Source: JBFLVQ01 sp040758525 (GTDB lineage Bacteria > Acidobacteriota > Blastocatellia > Chloracidobacteriales > JADJPF01). Taken from it: a stretch of DNA of 8,778 nucleotides. Of this stretch, positions 1 to 6,900 are shown one piece after another. A program made the translations under genes and the position numbers. The stretch's first letter is position 1; each line of letters opens with the position of its first letter. The notes under the pieces are model-generated. The model was not told the origin of the DNA, did no database searches, and saw only the letters and a list, made by a program, of their open reading frames with translations. The stretch is taken from assembly GCA_040758525.1 (NCBI GenBank), contig JBFLVQ010000410.1, positions 1-8,778 of the forward strand. The letters are read 5' to 3'.

Positions 1-1
1 G

Positions 2-88
2 ATATGCCAGAGTAGATTTGTATTGAACAGATAGATTGGTGTAAGTAGGATCAGTTGAAGTAATTGTAGGTACGACAAACGCGGGGCG
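2..88 (-). other. Open reading-frame remnant running off the window edge, product unknown
   Basis: On the minus strand one frame stays open from base 88 to the window edge (29 codons, beginning RPAFVVPTITSTDPTY). It is rich in Thr, Ser, Tyr and Val, as in an extracellular or beta-rich protein. No start codon with a ribosome binding site precedes it. If the adjoining insertion element is removed, the frame meets a stop about 40 bases upstream without a plausible start. A second minus frame is also open but reads as Leu-rich and less protein-like. All three plus frames contain stops. It could be the body of a gene separated from its 5' end by the insertion, or chance. I do not recognise a family. 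Confidence 0.2.
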
Positions 89-266
89 ATTTGACCTCCT
101 CACCCTAGCTGAAGCTAGAGGATTCCTTTGTGTGGCTACCAAGATCAAGCCGTTGCTGACACAAAAGAATGTGGCAACCTCTTAGCAGAGGATTCCACCG
201 GTTCACCCTTCAACAGCCTAGCCAACGCCAAGCCTCCGGGCGCAGAAACGGGTAGCCCACCCGTTT
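71..266 (-). ncRNA. Putative omegaRNA (right-end RNA) of the TnpB element, with guide
   Basis: TnpB nucleases use an RNA made from the 3' part of tnpB and the element's right end, with a guide of roughly 16-20 nt read from the flanking DNA. In minus-strand sense I see: a perfect 8-bp hairpin (266-259 with 253-246, 5-nt loop); stem 178-174 GUUGC with 156-152 GCAAC; stem 165-159 UUUGUGU with 133-127 ACACAAA, which crosses the previous stem and so makes a pseudoknot; an inner hairpin 151-148 GGCU with 137-134 AGCC; and a terminal hairpin (120-114 with 109-103, including one G-U pair, loop UUCA) followed by GGUCAA at 96-91. The tnpB stop codon (147-145) lies in the loop of the inner hairpin. The guide would start at base 90 and read down to about 75-71. 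The 5' end is not visible from sequence, so 266 is only the outermost hairpin I can support. Confidence 0.6.
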
Positions 267-1353
267 GCAAGAGTGTACTGATCCCTCTTGCTAGGATATT
301 GATTGCAGCATTCTTGTCTCTGTGCAGTACTAATCTACAGTATGGACATCTATGCCAGCGCATACCAAGTCCTTTAGGTACTTTCTTGCCGCAACCACTG
401 CAACTTTGCGATGTAGAGTTTGGGGTCACGTTCACAGCCAGCTTATTAGCATCCGCCGCTTTATAGTCCAGCATATCAAAGAACATTCCCCATCCTACAT
501 CACTGATACTCTTAGCTAGCTGATGGTTGTGCACCATTCCAGCTATATTAAGGTTTTCGTAGAAGATTAGATCGTTATTGTTGACGATCTTTCTTGATTG
601 CTTATGAGCAAAATCCTTGCGCTGATTCTTGATCTTAGTATGGATGCGTGCCACTTTTTGCCTGGCTCGCTGCCAATGACTAGATCCTTTCTTTTTACGT
701 GATAGCTTTTTCTGTGCTTTCTTGAGCTTGTGCTCAGACTTTCTCAGGTGTTTAGGATTATCTACTTTTTTGCCAGTATGGTCGGTATAGAAGTTCTCAA
801 GGTTGACATCAATGGCAATGGCTTTACCTGTGCTAGCAATGGCTTGGCTTTCCACTTCACAAGAAAATACTACATACCATTTGTCGGTCTCTCGCTTGAT
901 AGTTACCGTCTTGATCTTGCCTACAATCGAGCGTGAAAGACGCACTCGCATACTACCGATCTTAGAAAGGGTGAGCTTGTCACCTGCTAACTTCCATCCA
1001 CCTTGTGGATATGTGAAAGAATCATAGCGAGCCTTACCTTTGAAGCGTGGGTATCCTGGGGTAGAACCCTCTTTGATACGCCGAAAGAATCCATCAAAAG
1101 CACGTTGCAAGCGTTTTAATGTTTCTTGTAGAACTTGACTATGTATAGCACCAACATCGGGACGGATCTCTTTGATCTCTGGCAGTTCGATAGCTTGAGC
1201 ATGATAGTTGATAGACTTGCCAGCCAGCTTGTAGGCATCTCGTCTTTCTTGCAGTCCACCATTATACAATTCCCGGCAAATATCGAGTGTTGCTTCCAAC
1301 TTCTGCTCGACAGCACGAGATGTCTCAATACGAAACTTGAAGGCTTTCTTCAT
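145..1353 (-). CDS. tnpB: TnpB, RNA-guided RuvC nuclease of an IS200/IS605 element (OrfB)
   Basis: TnpB is an omegaRNA-guided DNA endonuclease that cuts next to a short TAM and favours retention of its element. The 402-residue product has the family layout: an N-terminal helical and beta region (MKKAFKFRI start, RELYNGGLQERR near 28-39, YPRFKGKARYDSFTYP near 101-116), then RuvC-I AIDVNLENF with Asp182, a basic helical stretch (about 200-255), RuvC-II LIFYENLNI with Glu266, a zinc finger (Cys318, Cys321, Cys336, Cys339) and RuvC-III LHRDKNAAINIL with Asp346. All three acidic residues are present, so it should be catalytic. RuvC-I has Ala and Asn where many relatives have Gly (GIDVGL). The tail after residue 355 overlaps the omegaRNA. 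A TTG at 1359 would add two residues, but it lies upstream of the predicted transcription start, so I prefer ATG 1353. No tnpA is adjacent. Confidence 0.93.
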   Translation of the reverse strand: MKKAFKFRIETSRAVEQKLEATLDICRELYNGGLQERRDAYKLAGKSINYHAQAIELPEIKEIRPDVGAIHSQVLQETLKRLQRAFDGFFRRIKEGSTPGYPRFKGKARYDSFTYPQGGWKLAGDKLTLSKIGSMRVRLSRSIVGKIKTVTIKRETDKWYVVFSCEVESQAIASTGKAIAIDVNLENFYTDHTGKKVDNPKHLRKSEHKLKKAQKKLSRKKKGSSHWQRARQKVARIHTKIKNQRKDFAHKQSRKIVNNNDLIFYENLNIAGMVHNHQLAKSISDVGWGMFFDMLDYKAADANKLAVNVTPNSTSQSCSGCGKKVPKGLGMRWHRCPYCRLVLHRDKNAAINILARGISTLLQTGGLPVSAPGGLALARLLKGEPVESSAKRLPHSFVSATA

Positions 1354-1359
1354 ACTCAA

Positions 1360-1368
1360 ATTATACCA
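1360..1368 (-). promoter_or_regulatory. Extended -10 promoter of tnpB, predicted leaderless
   Basis: The minus strand reads TGG-TATAAT at 1368-1360, a consensus -10 with the TGn extension. The base seven positions downstream is 1353, the A of the tnpB ATG, so the transcript would start at the start codon with no leader. No Shine-Dalgarno sequence precedes the ATG. The best -35 candidate (TGGAAT at 1388-1383, 17-base spacer) matches only three of six positions and would lie outside the element. The extended -10 may make it unnecessary. Confidence 0.5.
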
Positions 1369-1415
1369 TTGTTAGTAATACTATTCCATGAAATCGCCTG
1401 TATTTATGCGGCTAT

Positions 1416-1435
1416 TATCGCGCTTTCGCGCGATA
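1416..1435 (+). terminator. Perfect 8-bp stem-loop with T-run on the plus strand, terminator-like
   Basis: TATCGCGC (1416-1423) and GCGCGATA (1428-1435) pair perfectly around a 4-base loop. On the plus strand the stem is followed three bases later by five Ts (1439-1443), the form of an intrinsic terminator for rightward transcription. On the minus strand the loop is the stable GNRA-type GAAA, but no T-run follows. It lies between the predicted left end of the tnpB element and the peroxidase gene. It may stop rightward (antisense) transcripts, or may protect the 3' end of the peroxidase mRNA. Confidence 0.4.
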
Positions 1436-1447
1436 CGATTTTTCATC

Positions 1448-1467
1448 CCCGCAATTCAATTGCCGGG
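1448..1467 (+). terminator. Stem-loop with one bulged C beside the peroxidase gene 3' end
   Basis: CCC plus GCAAT (1448-1455) pair with ATTGC (1459-1463) and GGG (1465-1467), leaving C1464 bulged and a three-base loop. On the plus strand TTTT (1468-1471) follows directly, which again favours rightward termination. On the minus strand it is the first structure after the peroxidase stop codon but lacks a T-run. With the 1416-1435 hairpin it makes a tandem pair in the 125-bp gap 1360-1484, which contains no gene. Confidence 0.3.
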
Positions 1468-1484
1468 TTTTCAAATCGCTTTTC

Positions 1485-2081
1485 CTATAAAGCCTTTTCT
1501 ATTGCTGCAGTCACCTTTTCATCTTCAGGCTTATCAGAGCTTTCAAAGCGGGCGACAATCTTGCCATTCTTATCAATAAGGATTTTGTTGAAGTTCCAGC
1601 TTATCTCTCCAGCTAAATCTGGATTCGTCGCTTTTTCAGTAAGGAAGCGGTAGAGAGGATGTTTGTCTGCGCCCTTTACCGAGATCTTAGCGAATACAGG
1701 GAAGCTTACGTTATAGCGGGTACGACAGAAGGTCTGTATCTCCTCATTTGTGCCGGGCTCTTGCTCGCCAAAATTATTGGCAGGAAACCCTAGGACAAAA
1801 AAGCCACGATCTTTGTACTTATCATAGACCTTTTGCAGGCCCTCATATTGAGGTGTGTAACCACACTGACTGGCGACATTCACGATCAGCAATGCCTTAT
1901 CGCGGTACTGCTCCAGCTTCACTTCTTTACCATCTATACTTTGTAGAGAAAATTCGTAGATCGATCGCTCTTTTAATGGTGTCATGTTACTGCTTTCCCC
2001 AACTGCTGACTGACAGGCCGAAAAAAGTGTAATAGATCCCATTGCTAATACTACTAATGCTAATAAGGCTATCTTACGCAT
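1485..2081 (-). CDS. Glutathione peroxidase-family thiol peroxidase, predicted lipoprotein
   Basis: GPx-family enzymes reduce hydrogen peroxide and organic or lipid hydroperoxides; bacterial non-seleno members usually use thioredoxin. The 198-residue protein has the peroxidatic Cys73 in NVASQCGYTPQYEGL, Gln107 in NNFGEQEPG and Trp162-Asn163 in SWNFNK, giving the full catalytic tetrad. Cys119 in FCRTRYNVSFP sits at the resolving-cysteine position of thioredoxin-dependent GPx such as yeast Gpx3. The N-terminus has MRK, a hydrophobic stretch and a lipobox-like FSAC at 20-23, so the enzyme is probably lipidated and faces the periplasm. The core of about 165 residues is full length. The ATG at 2081 has only a weak ribosome binding site. 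An internal ATG at 1985 follows GGGGAAAG and would give a form without the signal. It lies 98 bp after the tolC-like gene and has its own promoter candidate. Confidence 0.93.
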   Translation of the reverse strand: MRKIALLALVVLAMGSITLFSACQSAVGESSNMTPLKERSIYEFSLQSIDGKEVKLEQYRDKALLIVNVASQCGYTPQYEGLQKVYDKYKDRGFFVLGFPANNFGEQEPGTNEEIQTFCRTRYNVSFPVFAKISVKGADKHPLYRFLTEKATNPDLAGEISWNFNKILIDKNGKIVARFESSDKPEDEKVTAAIEKAL

Positions 2082-2124
2082 CTCTATTTCTCACTTTCAT
2101 AAATTGGATTTTACAATTCTCTCC

Positions 2125-2137
2125 AGTTTACTAAACT
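2125..2137. promoter_or_regulatory. 13-bp palindrome over the predicted peroxidase transcription start
   Basis: AGTTTA and TAAACT (2125-2130 and 2132-2137) are perfect inverted arms around one central base. The predicted start of transcription (about 2135) falls inside, so a bound repressor would block the promoter. The 6-1-6 geometry recalls PerR- or Fur-like boxes, but the bases do not match either consensus. The regulator is unknown. The arms are short and AT-rich, so chance is possible. Confidence 0.3.
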
Positions 2138-2141
2138 ATCA

Positions 2142-2169
2142 ATCATATTTGAACCATATAGGGTGTCAA
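2142..2169 (-). promoter_or_regulatory. Sigma70-type promoter for the peroxidase gene
   Basis: The minus strand has a consensus -35 TTGACA (2169-2164), a 16-base spacer and a -10 TATGAT (2147-2142, five of six). Transcription would start near 2135 and give a leader of about 54 bases before the ATG at 2081. It lies in the gap after the channel gene. I see no intrinsic terminator there, so some read-through from the efflux operon is also possible. Confidence 0.55.
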
Positions 2170-2179
2170 ATAGATATTA

Positions 2180-3928
2180 TCAATTATGTGGCTGAGTTTG
2201 CATGGTAATGTTATGGATTTTAAGGGTACTGCCAATAGTTTGGTAGAAGTCAGCAATAGCTTTACTAAGATCGGTCTGTGCTTGTACTTCACGCCCACGG
2301 GCAGTTACCAGATCAGATTGACGTTGCAAAACCAGAAAAACGGTCGATAAACCCGTTTGGAACTTTCTTTGCTCGCTCTCATATATTTGTTGCGCGGCAG
2401 CACTGGCAGCCATTGCTGCAGCTAGACGCGCCTGTGCCGATTCTATTGCTTGTAGCGAGTTACGCACTTCAGTCTCTACCGTCAGTTCCAACTGTTCACG
2501 TTGATTCTGTATACGTGAACCTTCTGCAAGAGAGCGACCTAAATTGGCTTGTGCAGTACGATTGCGTATTGGCAATGACAAGCGTATACCTATCCGCAGA
2601 GTAGTAAAATTCTGCTCAAAGAGGTTTGATAGCGATTGTCCTAGCCCACCAACTAAAAATTCAGGAAATACTCCAGTTGCAGGAGGAGGCAGGGTTGGTA
2701 GTCCAGCTCGACTAGAAAGTTCATTGACACGCTGAAGTAAGAGAGCATTTGAGGCTGTGAATGGATTGGCACCACGTTGAGCAGGGGTGCCAGCAAGACC
2801 AGCAGCATTGTATATACCAAATAGATCAAGCTGTGGTTTAGCTTGATCACGGAAGAACTTAGTATTGATCTCATTAATCTCAGCATTCATCTGTAGCTGA
2901 TCAATCTCTGGGCGATTATTTATTGCTGCCGATACTGCTTCTGTAAGTGAGATCGTTGGTGGAGCAACATTAACTGGTGATACAGGCAGCAGTGCCTGTG
3001 ACCACATTGGTGCTGTACGGTCAGGCAGCATAAGCGTCTTAAGACTATTCTCAGTGCGTGTAATCGCCTCTTGTGCAATATAGACATTCTGTTCAAACAT
3101 TACTACCTGGGCTTCAGCCTCTACAATCTCTATGGGGGCAAGAATACCTTCTGCAACCAGTCGGCGATTGCTCTCTACCTGTTTACGCGCTGTGTTTACT
3201 GCTTCAGTCTGGACCTGTAGATTTCTTAATGCAAGAACCAGATCCCAATATGCCCGCTCAACACGGGTAATAATATCAATGACACGCTCGCGAAATTGAG
3301 CATCTGTAAGGGAGAGATTCTTCTTAGCGATCTCTATACGGCGGCGATTGTCATCTATACGTAGGCCGCGCAAAAGAGGTTGAGTATAGGTTATTGTAAG
3401 TGCAGCAGGAAATTGTGGACTTAGTGAAGTGAACTGATTATCTGTGGTTAAGCGTGTAGAGGAGAAGTCTACTTGATAAGATCCTCCACCCCAAGGGGCA
3501 AAACCAGAAAATCTTGTTGTTCCAGTAGCCTCTCGCTGAGTTACCTTACTACTACCTCCACTCAGTTGTGAACTGACGGGATTGATACGGCGTTCATAAA
3601 AACTTTCGTAGAAGAACTTTGGATCAAAGATACCTTTTACCGCAGTTAGATCAAATTGAGAGATCTGAACATTAATACGTGCAACATTGATATCTTTATT
3701 ATTTTCCAATGCCAATCTAATAGCATCAGAGAGCGTAATAGGTGTCTGTTCGGCAACATCTACACCAATTCGCTGTGCAGAGGGAAGGGGACGAGAAGAG
3801 ATCTGGCTATTAGCAGATTGTTGCGGGTTGGGTTGTTGTCCCATTACCGCAGGGTGGGAAAATAGATAGATAGCTAATATTAGTAATAGAGTCTGCTTAC
3901 GATTAATCACTTGGGAACTCGCCAGCAT
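2180..3928 (-). CDS. TolC-family outer-membrane efflux channel
   Basis: Outer-membrane factor that forms the trimeric exit duct of the RND pump encoded upstream. The 582 residues start with a signal peptide (charged NRKQ, hydrophobic LLLILAIYLF, likely cleavage after AVMG at 30) and a Gln/Ser/Pro-rich linker to about 60. The two OEP repeats are visible: ITLSDAIRLALENN (64-77) and ISLTEAVSAAINNRPEI (326-342). Each leads into helices ending in the matched motifs RLVAEGILAPIEIVEAEAQ (256-274) and RKFQTGLSTVFLVLQRQSD (521-539). Beta-barrel segments fall near 100-190 and 366-455, the second with a long Gly/Pro/Ala-rich insertion (373-430). At 582 residues it is longer than E. coli TolC (about 470 mature), mostly because of the linker and this insertion. 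The ATG overlaps the permease gene by 26 bp and has a good AAGGAG, implying translational coupling. Confidence 0.93.
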   Translation of the reverse strand: MLASSQVINRKQTLLLILAIYLFSHPAVMGQQPNPQQSANSQISSRPLPSAQRIGVDVAEQTPITLSDAIRLALENNKDINVARINVQISQFDLTAVKGIFDPKFFYESFYERRINPVSSQLSGGSSKVTQREATGTTRFSGFAPWGGGSYQVDFSSTRLTTDNQFTSLSPQFPAALTITYTQPLLRGLRIDDNRRRIEIAKKNLSLTDAQFRERVIDIITRVERAYWDLVLALRNLQVQTEAVNTARKQVESNRRLVAEGILAPIEIVEAEAQVVMFEQNVYIAQEAITRTENSLKTLMLPDRTAPMWSQALLPVSPVNVAPPTISLTEAVSAAINNRPEIDQLQMNAEINEINTKFFRDQAKPQLDLFGIYNAAGLAGTPAQRGANPFTASNALLLQRVNELSSRAGLPTLPPPATGVFPEFLVGGLGQSLSNLFEQNFTTLRIGIRLSLPIRNRTAQANLGRSLAEGSRIQNQREQLELTVETEVRNSLQAIESAQARLAAAMAASAAAQQIYESEQRKFQTGLSTVFLVLQRQSDLVTARGREVQAQTDLSKAIADFYQTIGSTLKIHNITMQTQPHN

Positions 3929-6900
3929 GTCTTCTTCTCCTTCTTCTTTCGCTAACGAGAGAGGTCAATTTTGTTGTAATAACACGGTATCTTCTCACCA
4001 TATTGGGCCAGATTGGTAATTCACGTAGATCTTCAAATAAGGAATAAAAGACTGGTACAACCAATAAGGTAAGTAATAGACAGAGAGTCTGTCCACCTAC
4101 TACTAGTACACCAATGGAGCGGTTAGTACCTGCTCCAGGACCGCTTGATAGTACCAGTGGGATCATACCGGCAACTAGTGCTATTGTTGTCATTAAAATA
4201 GGACGTAGACGATCACGATTGGCCTGTAGGATCGCTTGATAACGGCTCATCCCTTTTGCTCTTAGCCCATTGGTATGATCGATCTGTAAAATAGCGTTCT
4301 TCTTAACAACGCCAAACAGCACCAGTAGGCCTAGACCACTATAGATATTGACTGTCTGTCCGGTAACAAGCAGTGAGATAATACCAAAAGGGATCGCCAA
4401 TGGCAGTGTCAGCAGAATGGTAACGGGATGAATAAATGATTCGAACTGTGCCGCCAGTACCATATACATAAAGGTAAAAGAGAGTAGAAAGGCAAGCATA
4501 AAGTAGAATCCTGCTCGCCCCAACTCTCTAGATCGCCCCGCCAAACCTGCCTTATATCCAGGCGCCAAGTTTATTTCTTTGACAAATTGGTTCATCTGAT
4601 CGATCACCTTTGCTTGCGATCCACCAGGTTTGACGTTAGCGACTAACATAACTTGGCGTTGACGGTTAAGACGCTCTATTGCCGACGGTCCTGCAGCTTC
4701 TTCAATACGCACCAGATTATCTAGGCTGACCGCACCAATTTTGGATGAGGAGACTAGCATATGCTTTAACTGTTCGGCACTGGTACGATACTCGCTCAAT
4801 GCACGCAGGCGAACCTCATATTGATCTGTGCCAGCGTTAAAAGTTGATACCTCTTGTCCTGCGACTAATGTATTTAAGGCTTGTGCAATATCACCTACAC
4901 GTACACCCATATCGGCAGCGCGTACTCTATCAATAATAACTCTCAGTTCTGGTTTTCCTGTTACTAGTGAGGAGTCAATATCGACAACAAAGGGTATTGT
5001 GCGCATCTTCTCCTTTAGTTGGTCGGCATAAGTGGCAAGCTTCTGAAGATCTGGGCCATTTAGTATGTACTGTATATCAGCATTGCGAAAGCCACCGCCA
5101 GAGATTGCTGCTACCTGTTGAACACTGGTGCGTAATTGTTGTGGGTATCTATTAAGAATCTCTCTTACCTTAAGCATGAGTTGCTGCTGCGACATATCAC
5201 GTTCTTGAATAGGTTTTAACTTAACATAAATTGAGCCCACATTTACTATCTGTTGCTGACCACCGCCAATTGTTGTAAGAGTATCGGTGACACCAGGTAA
5301 TTTTCGTATTTCGGTAGCAATACGTTCACAAACTACTGATGTGGCCGCTAGTGTAGATCCTTCTGGAGCGCGTATGGTTAGTTCAAATTGGGATTCATCA
5401 TCAACAGGTAAGAAATTTTTACCAACAAATATAAATAGTGGCACAATACTGATTATTACAAGCAGACTGGCTATTACCATTATTTTGCGATGTGCCATAG
5501 CCCACTCAAGCAGACGCAAGTAGGTCAAATCGATAAACTGATAGACACGTGATGCTTTGGCACTCTCTGGTTTTGCTGAAGTGTTTTCTCCCTCTCCTTC
5601 TTTGGTTGATTTAGGCAGTTTTATCACTCTCGCAGTAAGGGTAGGAGTAAGAGTAAATGAGACTAGTAGTGATACAGCAATAGCAAATGCCGAGGTCAAG
5701 CCAAAAGAGGACATAAATCGGCCTACTATACCGCCCATAAAACCTACTGGAACAAATACCGCAAGTAGTGAGAGTGTGGTAGCCATAACGGCCAAGCCGA
5801 TCTCTCTAGTGCCTTCAATAGCCGCCTGAAATGGTGGTAATCCTTTCTCTTCAATAAAGCGGTAGATATTTTCCAATACCACAATTGCGTCATCGATTAC
5901 AATGCCAACCATTAGCGTGAGGGCAAGCATAGTAATCTGATTCAAGGTATAACCCATAGCATTCATCAATCCGAATGTAGCAATGATTGATGTAGGTATT
6001 GCGATTGCTGATATTATTGTGGAACGTAGATTCCAGAGAAAGAGAAAGACTACCAGTGCAGCTAGTATACTGCCTTCGATTAGGTGAGTCTTGATCGAGT
6101 TTACTGCGGATTTAATAAATATTGATTGATCGCCAACGATCTGTATACGTACATCTTTTGGCAATGTTGGAGTGATCTCAACTAGTCGCTCTTTCACAGC
6201 ATCAGCAACCGTGACAGTATTCTGCCCAGACTGCTTCAAGACTATTAAAGTTACTGCAGGTTGATTGTTTAGACGCGCCGAGGTACGCTGTTCTTCAGCA
6301 CTATCTTCAACCTTTCCAATATCACGTAATTTGATTGGGTATTGGTTGCGAGTTACCACTGCAATATCGTTGAAGCTGGCTGGATCTACGATGCGTCCCA
6401 TTGTACGCACTGTTAATTCTCTAGATCCTTGATCGACACGACCACCTGGCAGATCTAGATTTTGTTGGCGAACCGCATTGGCGACCTCTGTGACCGTTAC
6501 GTTATAGGCTTGCATACGGTCTGGATCAAGCAGAATATGGATCTCTCGTTCTCTTCCTCCAACAATTTGAACTTGCCCTACACCATTGACACTCTCAATA
6601 CGCTCTTTAATCTGTTTATCAGCAATTGTGGTCACTTCACGAAGTGAGCGAGGCGCAGCTACGGCAATTCGCACAACTGGCGCGGCATCAGTATCCAATT
6701 TTTCAACTATTGGTGTTTCTGCAGTATCCGGCAGATCTGAGATAATACGATTAACTTTATCGCGAATCTCCTGAGCAGCAACATTAGGATCTTTTTCCAG
6801 TAGAAAAGTGACAAAGACCTGTGACACACCTTCTACAGAGGTTGAGCGCAACTCATCAATACCACTGATCGTGTTAACAGCCTCCTCAACCTTATCAGTT

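Larger units (their letters stand above)
91..1374 (-). mobile_element. IS200/IS605-type element carrying tnpB only (IS1341-like)
   Basis: The unit holds tnpB and no Y1 transposase tnpA, so it would move only with a tnpA supplied elsewhere. The right end is well supported: GAAT (125-122) lies 5' of a hairpin (120-103) and TCAA (94-91) lies at the cleavage point, the same pair of tetranucleotides described for IS608. The left end is a prediction: TTAC at 1378-1375 is the IS608-type left cleavage tetranucleotide and is the only TTAC I find on this strand between tnpB and the peroxidase gene. AAAG (1347-1344) lies inside the first tnpB codons next to a weak 4-5 bp stem. There are no terminal inverted repeats or target duplication, as expected for this family. 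Confidence is high for the right end and moderate for the left. Confidence 0.65.

Noticed and set aside
128..466. Open plus-strand frame of 112 codons opposite the tnpB 3' end
   Set aside because: It lies wholly antisense to the tnpB coding and omegaRNA region, starts at TTG without a ribosome binding site and has no recognisable domain.
145..1353. TnpB as a nuclease-dead, guide-directed repressor (TldR type) linked to the nearby operon
   Set aside because: All three RuvC acidic residues and the zinc finger are present, and I see no match of the guide to the promoters in this window.
1135..1653. Open plus-strand frame of 172 codons across the tnpB 5' end and the peroxidase 3' end
   Set aside because: It is antisense to two well-supported genes, has no ribosome binding site and crosses both terminator-like hairpins.
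2082..2179. Intrinsic terminator between the channel gene and the peroxidase gene
   Set aside because: Only weak inverted repeats (AATTG/CAATT and the 13-bp palindrome) exist, with no GC-rich stem followed by Ts on the minus strand.
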